A stretch of DNA of 64,000 nucleotides. Origin: Phaeospirillum tilakii (GTDB lineage Bacteria > Pseudomonadota > Alphaproteobacteria > Rhodospirillales > Magnetospirillaceae). Under the pieces are notes generated by a model that saw only the letters and a list, made by a program, of their open reading frames with translations, was not told the origin of the DNA and ran no database searches. Position 1 is the first letter of the stretch. Each line of letters opens with the position of its first letter. Shown here piece after piece: positions 52,897 to 61,630 of the stretch. The translations under genes and the position numbers were made by a program. The DNA lies in assembly GCF_042683125.1 (NCBI RefSeq), contig NZ_JBHUIY010000005.1:94735-158734 (forward strand), given 5' to 3'.

Positions 52897-53649
52897 TTAT
52901 TTTTTCGGCCTGGGGTCATGCCGCCCTCGGACGTCGGTCGCGAGAACGTATCCCCCGCCGCGCACCGTCTTGAACAGTTCCGGGTTCCTGGCATCTGCCT
53001 CCATCTTCCGGCGCAGCCGGCCGACCTGCACGTCGATGGTGCGGTCGAAGGGACCGGACACCCTGCCTCGGGACAAGTCCAGCAGCTGATCACGGCTGAG
53101 AACCTGATGAGGGTGGCGCAGAAAGGCCAGCAGCAGATCGAATTCACCACTGGTCACTTCGACCAGGACCCCATCCGGTGAGGAGAGGCGGCGCCGAAGC
53201 ACGTCCAGCGTCCATCCCGAGAAATCAAGAACGTCTCCGGCCTGGGCCGAGTCATCGGTTGGGCCGGTTGGGGGCGAAGAGTTCGATTGCCCGGTTCGCC
53301 GCAGCACCGCCCGGATGCGGGCCAGCAGCTCGCGGGTGCTGAACGGCTTGGCAAGATAATCGTCGGCTCCCATTTCCAGCCCCACCACCCGGTCAGTCTC
53401 GCTCCCCATCGCGGTCAGCATGATGATGGGCGTGCCGGTGATGGTCCGCAGATGGCGACAAAGCGACAGGCCGTCCTCACCCGGCAGCATCAGATCGAGG
53501 ATGACCAGATCGACAGCGCCCGCGTCCAGGCGGTGCCGCAGGGCTTGCCCGTCCCCCACCGCCGTGACCTCAAATCCCTGCGCGGTCAGAAACTGGGTGA
53601 GCAGGGCGCAGATTTCCGGGTCGTCATCGACGATCAGGATGTGGGTCAT
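52897..53649 (-). CDS. OmpR-family response regulator of the copper efflux locus
   Basis: 250 residues from ATG 53649. Receiver domain: acidic pair Asp8-Asp10 region (VDDDPE), phospho-acceptor Asp52 in LDLMLPGEDG, Thr79, Lys101 in YLAKPF. C-terminal winged helix: VEVTSGEFDLLLAFLRHPHQVLSRDQLLDL ... DRTIDVQVGRLRRKME ... FKTVRGGGYVL. It is the second gene of a sensor-regulator pair (starts inside the sensor gene, 26-base overlap) and divergent from the metal efflux genes, like CusRS of E. coli. Probably activates the operon at 55186 via the direct repeat at 55109. Confidence 0.92.
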   Translation of the reverse strand: MTHILIVDDDPEICALLTQFLTAQGFEVTAVGDGQALRHRLDAGAVDLVILDLMLPGEDGLSLCRHLRTITGTPIIMLTAMGSETDRVVGLEMGADDYLAKPFSTRELLARIRAVLRRTGQSNSSPPTGPTDDSAQAGDVLDFSGWTLDVLRRRLSSPDGVLVEVTSGEFDLLLAFLRHPHQVLSRDQLLDLSRGRVSGPFDRTIDVQVGRLRRKMEADARNPELFKTVRGGGYVLATDVRGRHDPRPKK

Positions 53650-55018
53650 GGCATGCCCCCTGTGGAATGGTCACGGTTGCGCGCAATCCGCCCTCGACCC
53701 GGTTCTCCAGCCGGATATCACCGCCGTGGGAGCGGACGATGCTGCGGGCGACGGACAATCCCAGGCCGATTCCGCCGGTCTTCCGGTTGCGCGAGCCTTC
53801 GACGCGGTAGAACGGGTTGAACACCTTGTCCAGTTCGGTTTCGGCAATACCCGGCCCGGAATCCTCGATCACCACCGCGACGATCCGCTCCAGGCGATGG
53901 GCTCTGACCATGGCCTTGCCGCCATAGCGGGCGGCATTCTCGATCAGATTGGACAGCGCCCGCTTGATGGCCGCCGGACGGCAATGGCAAACCAGCCGGC
54001 CGTCCCACTCGAATGCCGCCCTCAGGCCGATGTCGCTGGTGTTGTCGCAAATGGCCTCCAGCGTGGCGGCGAGATCGATATCCTGGCCGGGCTCGTCGGC
54101 GGCCTCGTCGCGGGCGAAGTCCAGGCTGGAGGCGACCATCGCCTCCATCTCGTCCAGATCCCGCAGCATCTTGTCGCGGCCTTCCCCCTCGGCCAGCAAT
54201 TCGGTCCGCAGGCGAAGGCGGGTGATGGGGCTGCGCAGGTCGTGGGAAATGGCGGCCAGCATCTGCGTGCGGTCATCGACGAAGCGGCGGATGCGGTCCT
54301 GCATCTCGTTGAAAGCGACCACCGCCCGACGGACCTCGCGCGGGCCGTTCTCGGGCAGCCTGGGCGCGTTGACGTCACGCCCCAACCGATCGGCCGCGGC
54401 GGCGAAGGTGGCCAGCGGACGGCCAACCCAACCGGTGGCCCATCCCCCGAACACCAGGACGCCGACCATCATCGCCACGGTCGACAGGACGGTATGAGGG
54501 GACCACAGGGGGACGCCGCGGACCATCGCCATGTCGAAGTTCACCCACTGCCCATCCTTGAGCTGGAGAGACACCTGCATGATCCGGTCATGGGGAAAGC
54601 CGCCGAGCAGATTGCGCCACCAGCTGCCGTCGCCCTCGGTTGCCGTTCGGCCATGCGCCACATGCAGGCGGGAAGGCCCGACGGCGCCGAAATGGGGCCG
54701 GAGCGCCGCCTGCACCAGGGACAACTCGTCCTCATCCTGAGGGGTAAGCCCGACCTTCGGCTGGGTCGAGAGCGAGATATCGGTGAGTGTTCCAGCCAAG
54801 TCGCCCAGCAGGGCAGCCCGCTCGGCCGAAGGCACCTTCTCGATCAGATGGGCGATCACCGCGACATGATCGGCGCAGAGGCGCTCGCTGGTTGCGATGG
54901 TGGTGTCGTGGCTGCCGAAAGACAGGAAATAGGTGCTGGCGAGGTGCGACAGCGTCAGGCCAACCAGCAGGACGATCATCGTTCGCCCGGAAACGGAATC
55001 TGGAAGAACGGATTTCAT
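53624..55018 (-). CDS. Sensor histidine kinase of the copper efflux locus
   Basis: 464 residues from ATG 55018 (GGGTGG upstream). Two membrane segments (about residues 13-35 and 163-185) enclose a periplasmic sensor of about 125 residues with scattered His and Asp residues. HAMP (about 186-238), HisKA with phospho-acceptor in AAISHDLRSPIT, and HATPase with NLIENAARYGG, DSGPGI and GGIGLGLSVARSI. Likely senses periplasmic Cu(I)/Ag(I) and phosphorylates the regulator encoded downstream. Confidence 0.9.
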   Translation of the reverse strand: MKSVLPDSVSGRTMIVLLVGLTLSHLASTYFLSFGSHDTTIATSERLCADHVAVIAHLIEKVPSAERAALLGDLAGTLTDISLSTQPKVGLTPQDEDELSLVQAALRPHFGAVGPSRLHVAHGRTATEGDGSWWRNLLGGFPHDRIMQVSLQLKDGQWVNFDMAMVRGVPLWSPHTVLSTVAMMVGVLVFGGWATGWVGRPLATFAAAADRLGRDVNAPRLPENGPREVRRAVVAFNEMQDRIRRFVDDRTQMLAAISHDLRSPITRLRLRTELLAEGEGRDKMLRDLDEMEAMVASSLDFARDEAADEPGQDIDLAATLEAICDNTSDIGLRAAFEWDGRLVCHCRPAAIKRALSNLIENAARYGGKAMVRAHRLERIVAVVIEDSGPGIAETELDKVFNPFYRVEGSRNRKTGGIGLGLSVARSIVRSHGGDIRLENRVEGGLRATVTIPQGACHDPHPDRR

Positions 55019-55108
55019 GCGCGCAAGCCACCCAGACTTTCTTTCGAAGAAATACCTCTCCGCATGGCGGCCGTCGAGGCCCCTTCGGTAAAGAATCATG
55101 TCCCTCTG

Positions 55109-55124
55109 TTTACATAAATTTACA
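55109..55124. promoter_or_regulatory. TTTACA direct repeat, candidate response-regulator binding site
   Basis: TTTACA-TAAA-TTTACA, two identical hexamers with a 10-bp period in the AT-rich part of the divergent region between the sensor gene and the efflux operon. OmpR/PhoB-type regulators bind direct repeats with 10-11 bp period, so this is a good candidate operator. Confidence 0.5.
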
Positions 55125-55185
55125 CAAGAGGCGGCCGATCGGGAGGTATACCGGACTCGAGCGTAATCTCATCACGGAGCATGAC

Positions 55186-55614
55186 ATGGGGATACAGGCC
55201 CGTCCAATCGCCGGTTTGGCGATCACAACCATCCTGCTGGGACTGTCCGGCACGGCCCAGGCCGATCCCAAGGATTACCGCTTCGAGGCGGTGGAGCCTC
55301 AGGTCGCGGTCTCTCCCACCGCCACCGTGGCGGTTCGTCTGGTCCACCTGCCTGACGGCAAACCCGTGGGCGACGCCATCGTCTTCCAGCCGAAGCTGGA
55401 AATGCCGATGAGCGGCATGGCCCCGATGCCGACCAAGGTGACCCCCGGCACCCCCGACGGCAAGGGACTCTATCCCTTCATCGCCGACATCCCCATGGCG
55501 GGGCCGTGGACCCTGTCCGTGTCGGCCAAGGTCCAGGGGGAGACGGCCACCATCAGCGGGACGATTGCGCTCAAGGCGGCTCAGAGTCCAACCGACCACG
55601 GGCATAGCCACTGA
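55186..55614 (+). CDS. Periplasmic Met/His-rich FixH/YtkA-like protein
   Basis: 142 residues from ATG 55186 (CGGAG 7 bases upstream; the nearer ATG 55181 is out of frame). Signal peptide residues 1-26 (TAQA-DP). The mature domain is an immunoglobulin-like fold of the FixH/YtkA type: VSPTATVAVRLVHLPDGKPVGDAIVFQPKLEM, with a Met-rich MPMSGMAPMPTKVTPG loop and a C-terminal DHGHSH. Both clusters could bind Cu(I)/Ag(I). It opens the efflux operon and may be a periplasmic metal carrier for the pump, replacing the CusF role. Confidence 0.75.
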   Translation: MGIQARPIAGLAITTILLGLSGTAQADPKDYRFEAVEPQVAVSPTATVAVRLVHLPDGKPVGDAIVFQPKLEMPMSGMAPMPTKVTPGTPDGKGLYPFIADIPMAGPWTLSVSAKVQGETATISGTIALKAAQSPTDHGHSH

Positions 55615-55628
55615 CGGGAGCTTGGGCG

Positions 55629-56930
55629 ATGACACGACGGATCGCCACGGGGGCCTTCTTGCTCGTCACCGCCCTCCTGGGGCAGGCTGCCCGGGCTGAG
55701 GAGGCCGATCCCCCACAGGACGGCCCCCAAGCTGCGGCCGTGGGCGGGACCATCGAGGAGTTGGTCGCCCTCGCCAAGGCGATGAGTCCCGAGCTTCAGA
55801 TCGCCGCGCTGGAGGCCGACGCCGCCCAGGCCAGGGTCGCGGGCTCGGATTCGCTGCCCGACCCCAAGGTGTCGCTGTCGGTGGAGGATTGGGGCACCAA
55901 CCGCACCGGCGGCTTTTTCCCGTCCAATCCGGCCTCCAACACCACCAAGAAGCTGAAGGTCAGCCAGGAACTGCCGTTCTGGGGCAAACGGGATCTGAAA
56001 CGCGAGATCGCCGAGGCCAACGCCCGCAGGGCGACGATCCTCAAGCGTCAGGTCGAGAACGATCTGGTGGCCAAGGTCAAGGTGGCCTATGCCGAATACC
56101 ATGCGGCCCATCTGATCGCGACGGTCGCCCGGGACCTGCGGGCCCGGCTCGACACCCTGGCCAGGCTGGCCCGCGCCCGCTATGCCCAGGCCCTGGGCCG
56201 TCAGCAGGACGTCACCCGGGCCGAGGTGGAGAAGGCGTCGATGGATGCCGAGATCGTCCGCACCGAGGCCGAACGCCGCAAGGCCCGGGTCCGGATCAAC
56301 CGCTTGCTGACCCGCCCCCTCGACGCCCCCCTGGTCCAGGCTCCGGCACCACGCGCCCTTCCCCCGATGGCGGCGCTGGACCTCGACTCCCTGACCGCGC
56401 GGGCCCAGAGCGCCAACCCCGACATCGTCGCCCAGCAGGCGACGATCGAAGGCGCCGACAAGGCCCGCGCCCTGGCGGAGAAAGGTTGGTATCCCGACGT
56501 CGAGGTGGGGGTCAGCGCGGTGAAGAGGGACGGCGACTGGCGCGGCTACGAGGCGATGGTCAGCATGAGCGTGCCCTTGCAATGGAGCTTGCGCGATTCC
56601 GAAATCGGCGAGGCCAAGGCCCTGGCCGGGGCGGCGCGGACCCGGCGCGAGCTGCGGTCGCTTGAACTGGGCAACGAGGTCGCCGACGCCTGGATCAGCC
56701 TGAAATCGGCCCGTGACGTCGAAACGCTGGTGCGTGAAAACCAGCTGCCCCAGGCGGAGATCGGGTTCCAGGCCGCCGCCAAAGGCTATGAACTGGGCCG
56801 AACCGAATTGATCGACGTCCTTCTGACCGAACAACAATTGTGGAAGTCCAACATCGACCTGATCAAGGTGCAGTTCGAACAGCAGATACGCCTGGCTGAA
56901 TTGGAAAAACTGGTTGGAGGCGCGTTGTGA
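55629..56930 (+). CDS. cusC: Outer membrane factor of HME-RND efflux (CusC/CzcC type)
   Basis: 433 residues from ATG 55629. Signal peptide 1-23. TolC-like repeats: EELVALAKAMSPELQIAALEADAAQAR, LPDPKVSLSVEDWG, SQELPFWGKRDLKREIAEANARR, coiled-coil helices from about 120 to 210, then the second repeat AQSANPDIVAQQATIEGADKARALAEKGWYPDVEVGV. Ends in a helix, not in the CzcC-like tail. Forms the outer membrane exit duct for the pump below. Confidence 0.88.
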   Translation: MTRRIATGAFLLVTALLGQAARAEEADPPQDGPQAAAVGGTIEELVALAKAMSPELQIAALEADAAQARVAGSDSLPDPKVSLSVEDWGTNRTGGFFPSNPASNTTKKLKVSQELPFWGKRDLKREIAEANARRATILKRQVENDLVAKVKVAYAEYHAAHLIATVARDLRARLDTLARLARARYAQALGRQQDVTRAEVEKASMDAEIVRTEAERRKARVRINRLLTRPLDAPLVQAPAPRALPPMAALDLDSLTARAQSANPDIVAQQATIEGADKARALAEKGWYPDVEVGVSAVKRDGDWRGYEAMVSMSVPLQWSLRDSEIGEAKALAGAARTRRELRSLELGNEVADAWISLKSARDVETLVRENQLPQAEIGFQAAAKGYELGRTELIDVLLTEQQLWKSNIDLIKVQFEQQIRLAELEKLVGGAL

Positions 56931-58381
56931 CCCCCCGGCCGATCCTGTTCGGCGCGGCCGCAATCGTCGCCGCCCTGGGCGCCGGCTATTGGCTCGGCCG
57001 GACCGGCCAGACCCAGCCCGCGCCACCGGCGGCGCCGGCCGCCACCGCATCCGCGTCCCATGCCGGCCAGGACGCCGCCGCCCAGGTCGCCAGGGAACGC
57101 CAGATCCTGTTCTACCAGAACCCGGACGGCACCCCCGACTATTCCCCGGTCCCGAAGAAGGACAACACCGGCCGCGACTATACCCCCGTCTATGCCGACC
57201 CCGAACCCGAACCGGCGCCACCACCCGGACCGGCGGGCACCGGGCCGGCGGGCAAGGGCAGGATCCTCTACTACCGCAATCCCATGGGTCTGGCCGACAC
57301 CTCGCCGGTGCCGAAGAAGGACGGCATGGGGATGGATTACGTGCCGGTCTATGCAGGCGACGATGATGGCGCCACGCTCAAGGTCAGCCCGGACAAGGTG
57401 CAGAAGCTGGGGGTGCGGACCGAGGCGGCGCGGATGACCCCCCTGGTCAAGTCGATCCGCGCCGTCGGTTCTGTCCAGGTGGACGAGCGCAACCTGCATG
57501 TCGTGACCGCGAAGTTCGAAGGCTACATCGAGCGTCTCCACGTCAATCAGACCGGTCAGACGGTCAGGCGGGGCCAGACGCTGATGGAGGTCTACAGCCC
57601 CGATCTGGTGCTGGCGGAACAGGAATATCTGGTGGCGGCCAAGGGGGCGCAATCGCTCGACAACGCCAGCCCGGAGGCCCGGGATGCCGCCCGGTCGCTG
57701 GCCGAGGGCGCCCTGGCGCGGCTCCGGAACTGGGACGTCCCCTCCCCCCAGATTGAACGGCTGCGCCAGGGGGGGCCGCCCAGCCGCACCCTCTCCTTCG
57801 CCTCGCCCGCCGGCGGCATCGTCCTGGAGAAGCGCGCCGTGCAGGGGATGCGTTTCATGCCGGGCGAGATCCTCTACCAGATCGCCGACCTTTCCACCGT
57901 CTGGGTGGTGGCCGAGCTGTTCGAGCAGGACCTGGCCCAAGTCAGCCTGGGACAGGTTGCCACGGTCAAATTCAACGCCCTGCCCGGCCAGACCTTCACC
58001 GGCAAGGTCACCTTCGTCTCCCCCACCGTCACCGAGCAGACCCGCACCGCCAAGGTGCGCATCGAGCTGCCCAACCGCGAGGGCCGCCTGAAGCCGGCCC
58101 TTTACGGGGCGGTGGAACTGGCCTCGCCGGTGGCTGACCATCCGGTGCTGGCCGTGCCCGACTCGGCGGTGCTGGACAGCGGCACCAGGCAGACGGTGCT
58201 GGTGGAGAAGGGCGAGGGCCGCTTCGAGCCGCGCGACGTGAAGTCCGGCATTCGTGCCAACGGGCTGATCGAGATCCGGGACGGGCTGGCCGAGGGCGAG
58301 AAGGTAGTGGTCCGCGCCAACTTCCTGATCGACGCGGAAAGCAATCTGCGGGCCGCCCTGCAAAGCTTCCACAATCCCTAA
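56927..58381 (+). CDS. cusB: Periplasmic adaptor of HME-RND efflux with two heavy-metal-binding domains
   Basis: 484 residues from GTG 56927 (GTGA overlap with the upstream gene). N-terminal membrane anchor (about 5-24). Two tandem short metal-binding domains: residues about 59-88 (ILFYQNPDGTPDYSPVPKKD..GRDYTPVY) and about 112-141 (ILYYRNPMGLADTSPVPKKDGMGMDYVPVY). The second keeps the Met-rich pattern of CusB-type metal-binding domains; the first has lost the methionines. Barrel-sandwich hybrid and beta-barrel follow (YIERLHVNQTGQTVRRGQ; VWVVAELFEQDLAQVSLGQ), ending in SAVLDSG. Links pump and outer membrane channel. Confidence 0.92.
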   Translation: MTPRPILFGAAAIVAALGAGYWLGRTGQTQPAPPAAPAATASASHAGQDAAAQVARERQILFYQNPDGTPDYSPVPKKDNTGRDYTPVYADPEPEPAPPPGPAGTGPAGKGRILYYRNPMGLADTSPVPKKDGMGMDYVPVYAGDDDGATLKVSPDKVQKLGVRTEAARMTPLVKSIRAVGSVQVDERNLHVVTAKFEGYIERLHVNQTGQTVRRGQTLMEVYSPDLVLAEQEYLVAAKGAQSLDNASPEARDAARSLAEGALARLRNWDVPSPQIERLRQGGPPSRTLSFASPAGGIVLEKRAVQGMRFMPGEILYQIADLSTVWVVAELFEQDLAQVSLGQVATVKFNALPGQTFTGKVTFVSPTVTEQTRTAKVRIELPNREGRLKPALYGAVELASPVADHPVLAVPDSAVLDSGTRQTVLVEKGEGRFEPRDVKSGIRANGLIEIRDGLAEGEKVVVRANFLIDAESNLRAALQSFHNP

Positions 58382-58400
58382 CGGCGGAGAGGATCCGACC

Positions 58401-61400
58401 ATGATCGCCGCCATCATCCGCTGGTCCGCCAGGAACGTCTTCCTGGTGGTGCTGGCCACCCTGTTCATCGCCGGGACCGGTCTCGTGGCGGTCAAACACC
58501 TGCCGCTCGACGCCCTGCCCGACCTCTCGGATGTGCAGGTGATCCTTTACACCGAGGTTCCCGGCCAGGCGCCGCAGGTGGTGGAGGATCAGGTCACCTA
58601 TCCGCTGACCACCGCCATGCTGAGCGTGCCCCGTGCCAGGACGGTGCGCGGCTTCTCGTTCTTCGGGGTCAGCTTCGTCTACCTCATCTTCGAGGACGGC
58701 ACCGACATCTACTGGGCGCGTTCGCGCGTGCTGGAATATCTGAGCTTCGCCGCCAAGCGCCTGCCGGCGGGCGTGACCCCGACGCTGGGCCCCGACGCCA
58801 CCGGGGTCGGCTGGGTCTACCAGTATGTGGTGCAGGCCAAGGATCGCACCCTGGCCGAGTTGCGCACCATCCAGGATTGGTACCTGCGCTACCAACTGGC
58901 CAAGGCCGAGGGGGTCGCCGAGGTGGCGGGCGTGGGCGGCTTCGTCCAGCAATATCAGGTGGTGGTCGATCCTCAGCGCCTCCAGGCCTACAACATCCCG
59001 CTGGCCAAGGTCACCGAGGTGATCCGCAACAGCAATATCGATGTCGGCGGCCGGGTGGTGGAACTGGCCGAAACCGAGTTCGTGGTGCGCGGCCGGGGCT
59101 ATCTGCGCGACGGGACCGATATCGAGCACCTGGTGCTGAAGGTGGAGCGCGGCACGCCCGTCCTGCTGCGTGACGTCGCCCGCGTCGAACTGGGCCCCGA
59201 CGAACGGCGCGGCCTGGCCGAGCTGAACGGCGAGGGCGAGGTGGTCAGCGGCATCGTGCTGCAACGCTTCGGCCAGAATGCGCTCGACGTCATCGCGCGG
59301 GTCAAGACCAGGATCGCCGAACTCTCTTCCGGCCTGCCCGAGGGCGTCTCCATCAAGGCGGTCTATGACCGCTCCGACCTGATCCTGCGCGCCGTCGAGA
59401 CCCTGAAGCACACCCTGATCGAGGAAAGCGTCATCGTCGCCCTGGTCTGCGTGGTGTTCCTGCTCCACGTCCGCTCCGCCCTGGTGGCCATCGTCATGCT
59501 GCCGGTCGGCGTGCTGATCGCCGTGATGGTGATGGAAGCACTGGGCATGACGTCGAACATCATGTCGCTCGGCGGCATCGCCATCGCGGTGGGGGCCATG
59601 GTCGATGCCGCCATCGTCATGATCGAGAACGCCCACAAACACCTGGAGCGCATGAAGCCGGGCGACTCGCGCGCCGAGGCGCTGATCGCCGCCGCGATCG
59701 AGGTGGGACCAAGCCTGTTCTTCGGCCTCCTCATCATCACCGTGTCGTTCCTGCCGGTCTTCACCCTGGAGGCGCAGGAAGGGAGGCTGTTCAAGCCGCT
59801 GGCCTTCACCAAGACCTTCTCCATGGCCGGCGCCGCCATCCTGTCGGTGACCCTGGTCCCGGTGCTGATGATGCTGTTCATCCGGGGCCACATCATCCCC
59901 GAGCGGAAGAACCCCATCAACCGCGCCATGATCTGGGCCTATCGCCCGATGATCACCGGGGTGATGAAGGCCAAGAGCGCCACCCTCGCCGCGGCGCTGC
60001 TGGCCCTGGCGGCCTCCTGGTACCCGCTGTCAACGCTGGGCAGCGAGTTCATGCCGACCCTGAACGAAGGCACCCTGCTTTACATGCCGACCACCCTGCC
60101 GGGCCTGTCGATCACCAAGGCCGCCGAGCTGCTCCAGACCCAGGACAAGATCATCAAGAGCTTCCCCGAGGTGGATTCGGTGTGGGGCAAGGCGGGCCGC
60201 GCCGCCACCGCCACCGATCCGGCGCCGACCGAGATGTTCGAGACGGTGATCAACCTGAAACCGGAAAGCCAGTGGCGCCCCGGCATGACCACCGACAGGC
60301 TGGTAGCCGAGATGGACAAGGCCTTGCAGATGCCCGGCGTCTCCAACGCCTGGACCATGCCGCTGCGCGCCCGCATCGACATGCTTTCCACCGGCATCCG
60401 CACCCCGATCGGCATCAAGGTGTTCGGCAAGGACCTGAACGAGATGGAGGCGATCGCCCGGCAGATCGAGGCGGTGGTGCGCACCGTTCCCGGCACCACG
60501 TCGGCCTACGCCGAGCGCATCGGCGGTGGCTTCTACCTCAACATCGAGCCCGACCGCGCCCAACTGGCCCGCTACGGCGTCACAATCGGGGATCTCCAGG
60601 ACGTGATCCTGACCGCGCTGGGCGGCGAGACGGTGACCACCACGGTGGAGGGGCGCGAGCGCTTCTCGGTCAACGTCCGTTATCCCCGCGAATTCCGCTC
60701 CGATCCCCAGGCCATCGCCGAACGCGTGCTGGTGGCGGGCATGGACGGCGCCCAGGTGCCGCTGGGGCAGTTGGCCAAGGTCCGCCTGTCCAAGGGCCCC
60801 GCCGGCATCCGCACCGAGAACGCCCTGCTGTCGGCCTACATCTACGTCGACATCCGCGACCGCGACATCGGCGGCTACGTCGCCGAGGCCAGGAAGGCGG
60901 TGCAGGACTCGGTCAAGATGCCTCCCGGCACCTTCATCACCTGGTCCGGCCAGTTCGAGTACCTGGAGCGTGCCATCGAGAAGCTGAAGATCGTGGTGCC
61001 GCTGACCGTCGGCATCATCTTCCTGCTGCTGTACCTTAACTTCAAGCGGGTGACCGAGACACTGATCGTCATGCTGTCGCTGCCCTTCGCCCTGGTGGGC
61101 GGGCTGTGGCTGCAATGGTGGCTGGGCTACCCCATGAGCGTGGCGGTGGCGGTAGGCTACATCGCCCTGGCCGGCGTCGCCGCCGAGACCGGGGTGGTGA
61201 TGCTGATCTACCTCGACCATGCCTTGAACGAACGGAAGGCCAAGCGCACCGCCGAAGGCGAGCCGTTCACCCGCGCCGACCTCCACGCGGCGATCATGGA
61301 GGGCGCGGTGGAGCGGGTGCGGCCCAAAATGATGACGGTCGTGGCCATCATGGCCGGCCTGCTGCCCATCATGTGGAGCACCGGCACGGGATCAGAGGTG

Positions 61401-61511
61401 ATGCGCCGCATCGCCATGCCCATGGTCGGCGGCATGGTTTCGTCCACCATCCTCACCCTGATCGTCATTCCGGCCCTCTACGGCCTGATCAAGCAGCGGG
61501 GTTCACGATAG
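58401..61511 (+). CDS. cusA: Copper/silver HME-RND efflux pump, inner membrane component
   Basis: 1036 residues from ATG 58401. Twelve membrane segments with two large periplasmic loops. The copper/silver methionine triad is present: Met562 in LLYMPTT, Met612 in TEMFE and Met661 in RIDMLSTG, equivalent to E. coli CusA Met573/623/672. The proton-relay Asp402 in GAMVDAAIVMIEN is kept, and QVILYTEVPGQAPQVVEDQVTYPLT matches the opening of the family. Exports Cu(I)/Ag(I) from periplasm and cytoplasm. The IS66-like element begins about 120 bases after its stop; no further efflux gene follows. Confidence 0.95.
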   Translation: MIAAIIRWSARNVFLVVLATLFIAGTGLVAVKHLPLDALPDLSDVQVILYTEVPGQAPQVVEDQVTYPLTTAMLSVPRARTVRGFSFFGVSFVYLIFEDGTDIYWARSRVLEYLSFAAKRLPAGVTPTLGPDATGVGWVYQYVVQAKDRTLAELRTIQDWYLRYQLAKAEGVAEVAGVGGFVQQYQVVVDPQRLQAYNIPLAKVTEVIRNSNIDVGGRVVELAETEFVVRGRGYLRDGTDIEHLVLKVERGTPVLLRDVARVELGPDERRGLAELNGEGEVVSGIVLQRFGQNALDVIARVKTRIAELSSGLPEGVSIKAVYDRSDLILRAVETLKHTLIEESVIVALVCVVFLLHVRSALVAIVMLPVGVLIAVMVMEALGMTSNIMSLGGIAIAVGAMVDAAIVMIENAHKHLERMKPGDSRAEALIAAAIEVGPSLFFGLLIITVSFLPVFTLEAQEGRLFKPLAFTKTFSMAGAAILSVTLVPVLMMLFIRGHIIPERKNPINRAMIWAYRPMITGVMKAKSATLAAALLALAASWYPLSTLGSEFMPTLNEGTLLYMPTTLPGLSITKAAELLQTQDKIIKSFPEVDSVWGKAGRAATATDPAPTEMFETVINLKPESQWRPGMTTDRLVAEMDKALQMPGVSNAWTMPLRARIDMLSTGIRTPIGIKVFGKDLNEMEAIARQIEAVVRTVPGTTSAYAERIGGGFYLNIEPDRAQLARYGVTIGDLQDVILTALGGETVTTTVEGRERFSVNVRYPREFRSDPQAIAERVLVAGMDGAQVPLGQLAKVRLSKGPAGIRTENALLSAYIYVDIRDRDIGGYVAEARKAVQDSVKMPPGTFITWSGQFEYLERAIEKLKIVVPLTVGIIFLLLYLNFKRVTETLIVMLSLPFALVGGLWLQWWLGYPMSVAVAVGYIALAGVAAETGVVMLIYLDHALNERKAKRTAEGEPFTRADLHAAIMEGAVERVRPKMMTVVAIMAGLLPIMWSTGTGSEVMRRIAMPMVGGMVSSTILTLIVIPALYGLIKQRGSR

Positions 61512-61630
61512 TGATCCGGCCCGCACCACCGGTGACGGCGGCGACCGGTCCCTGCCCCTCTTCCTCTGCGGCTCCAATCAACCGCCGCGGCAGCGGAGAT
61601 GAGACGGGGTCAAGCGCGGGTGGCGGGAGG

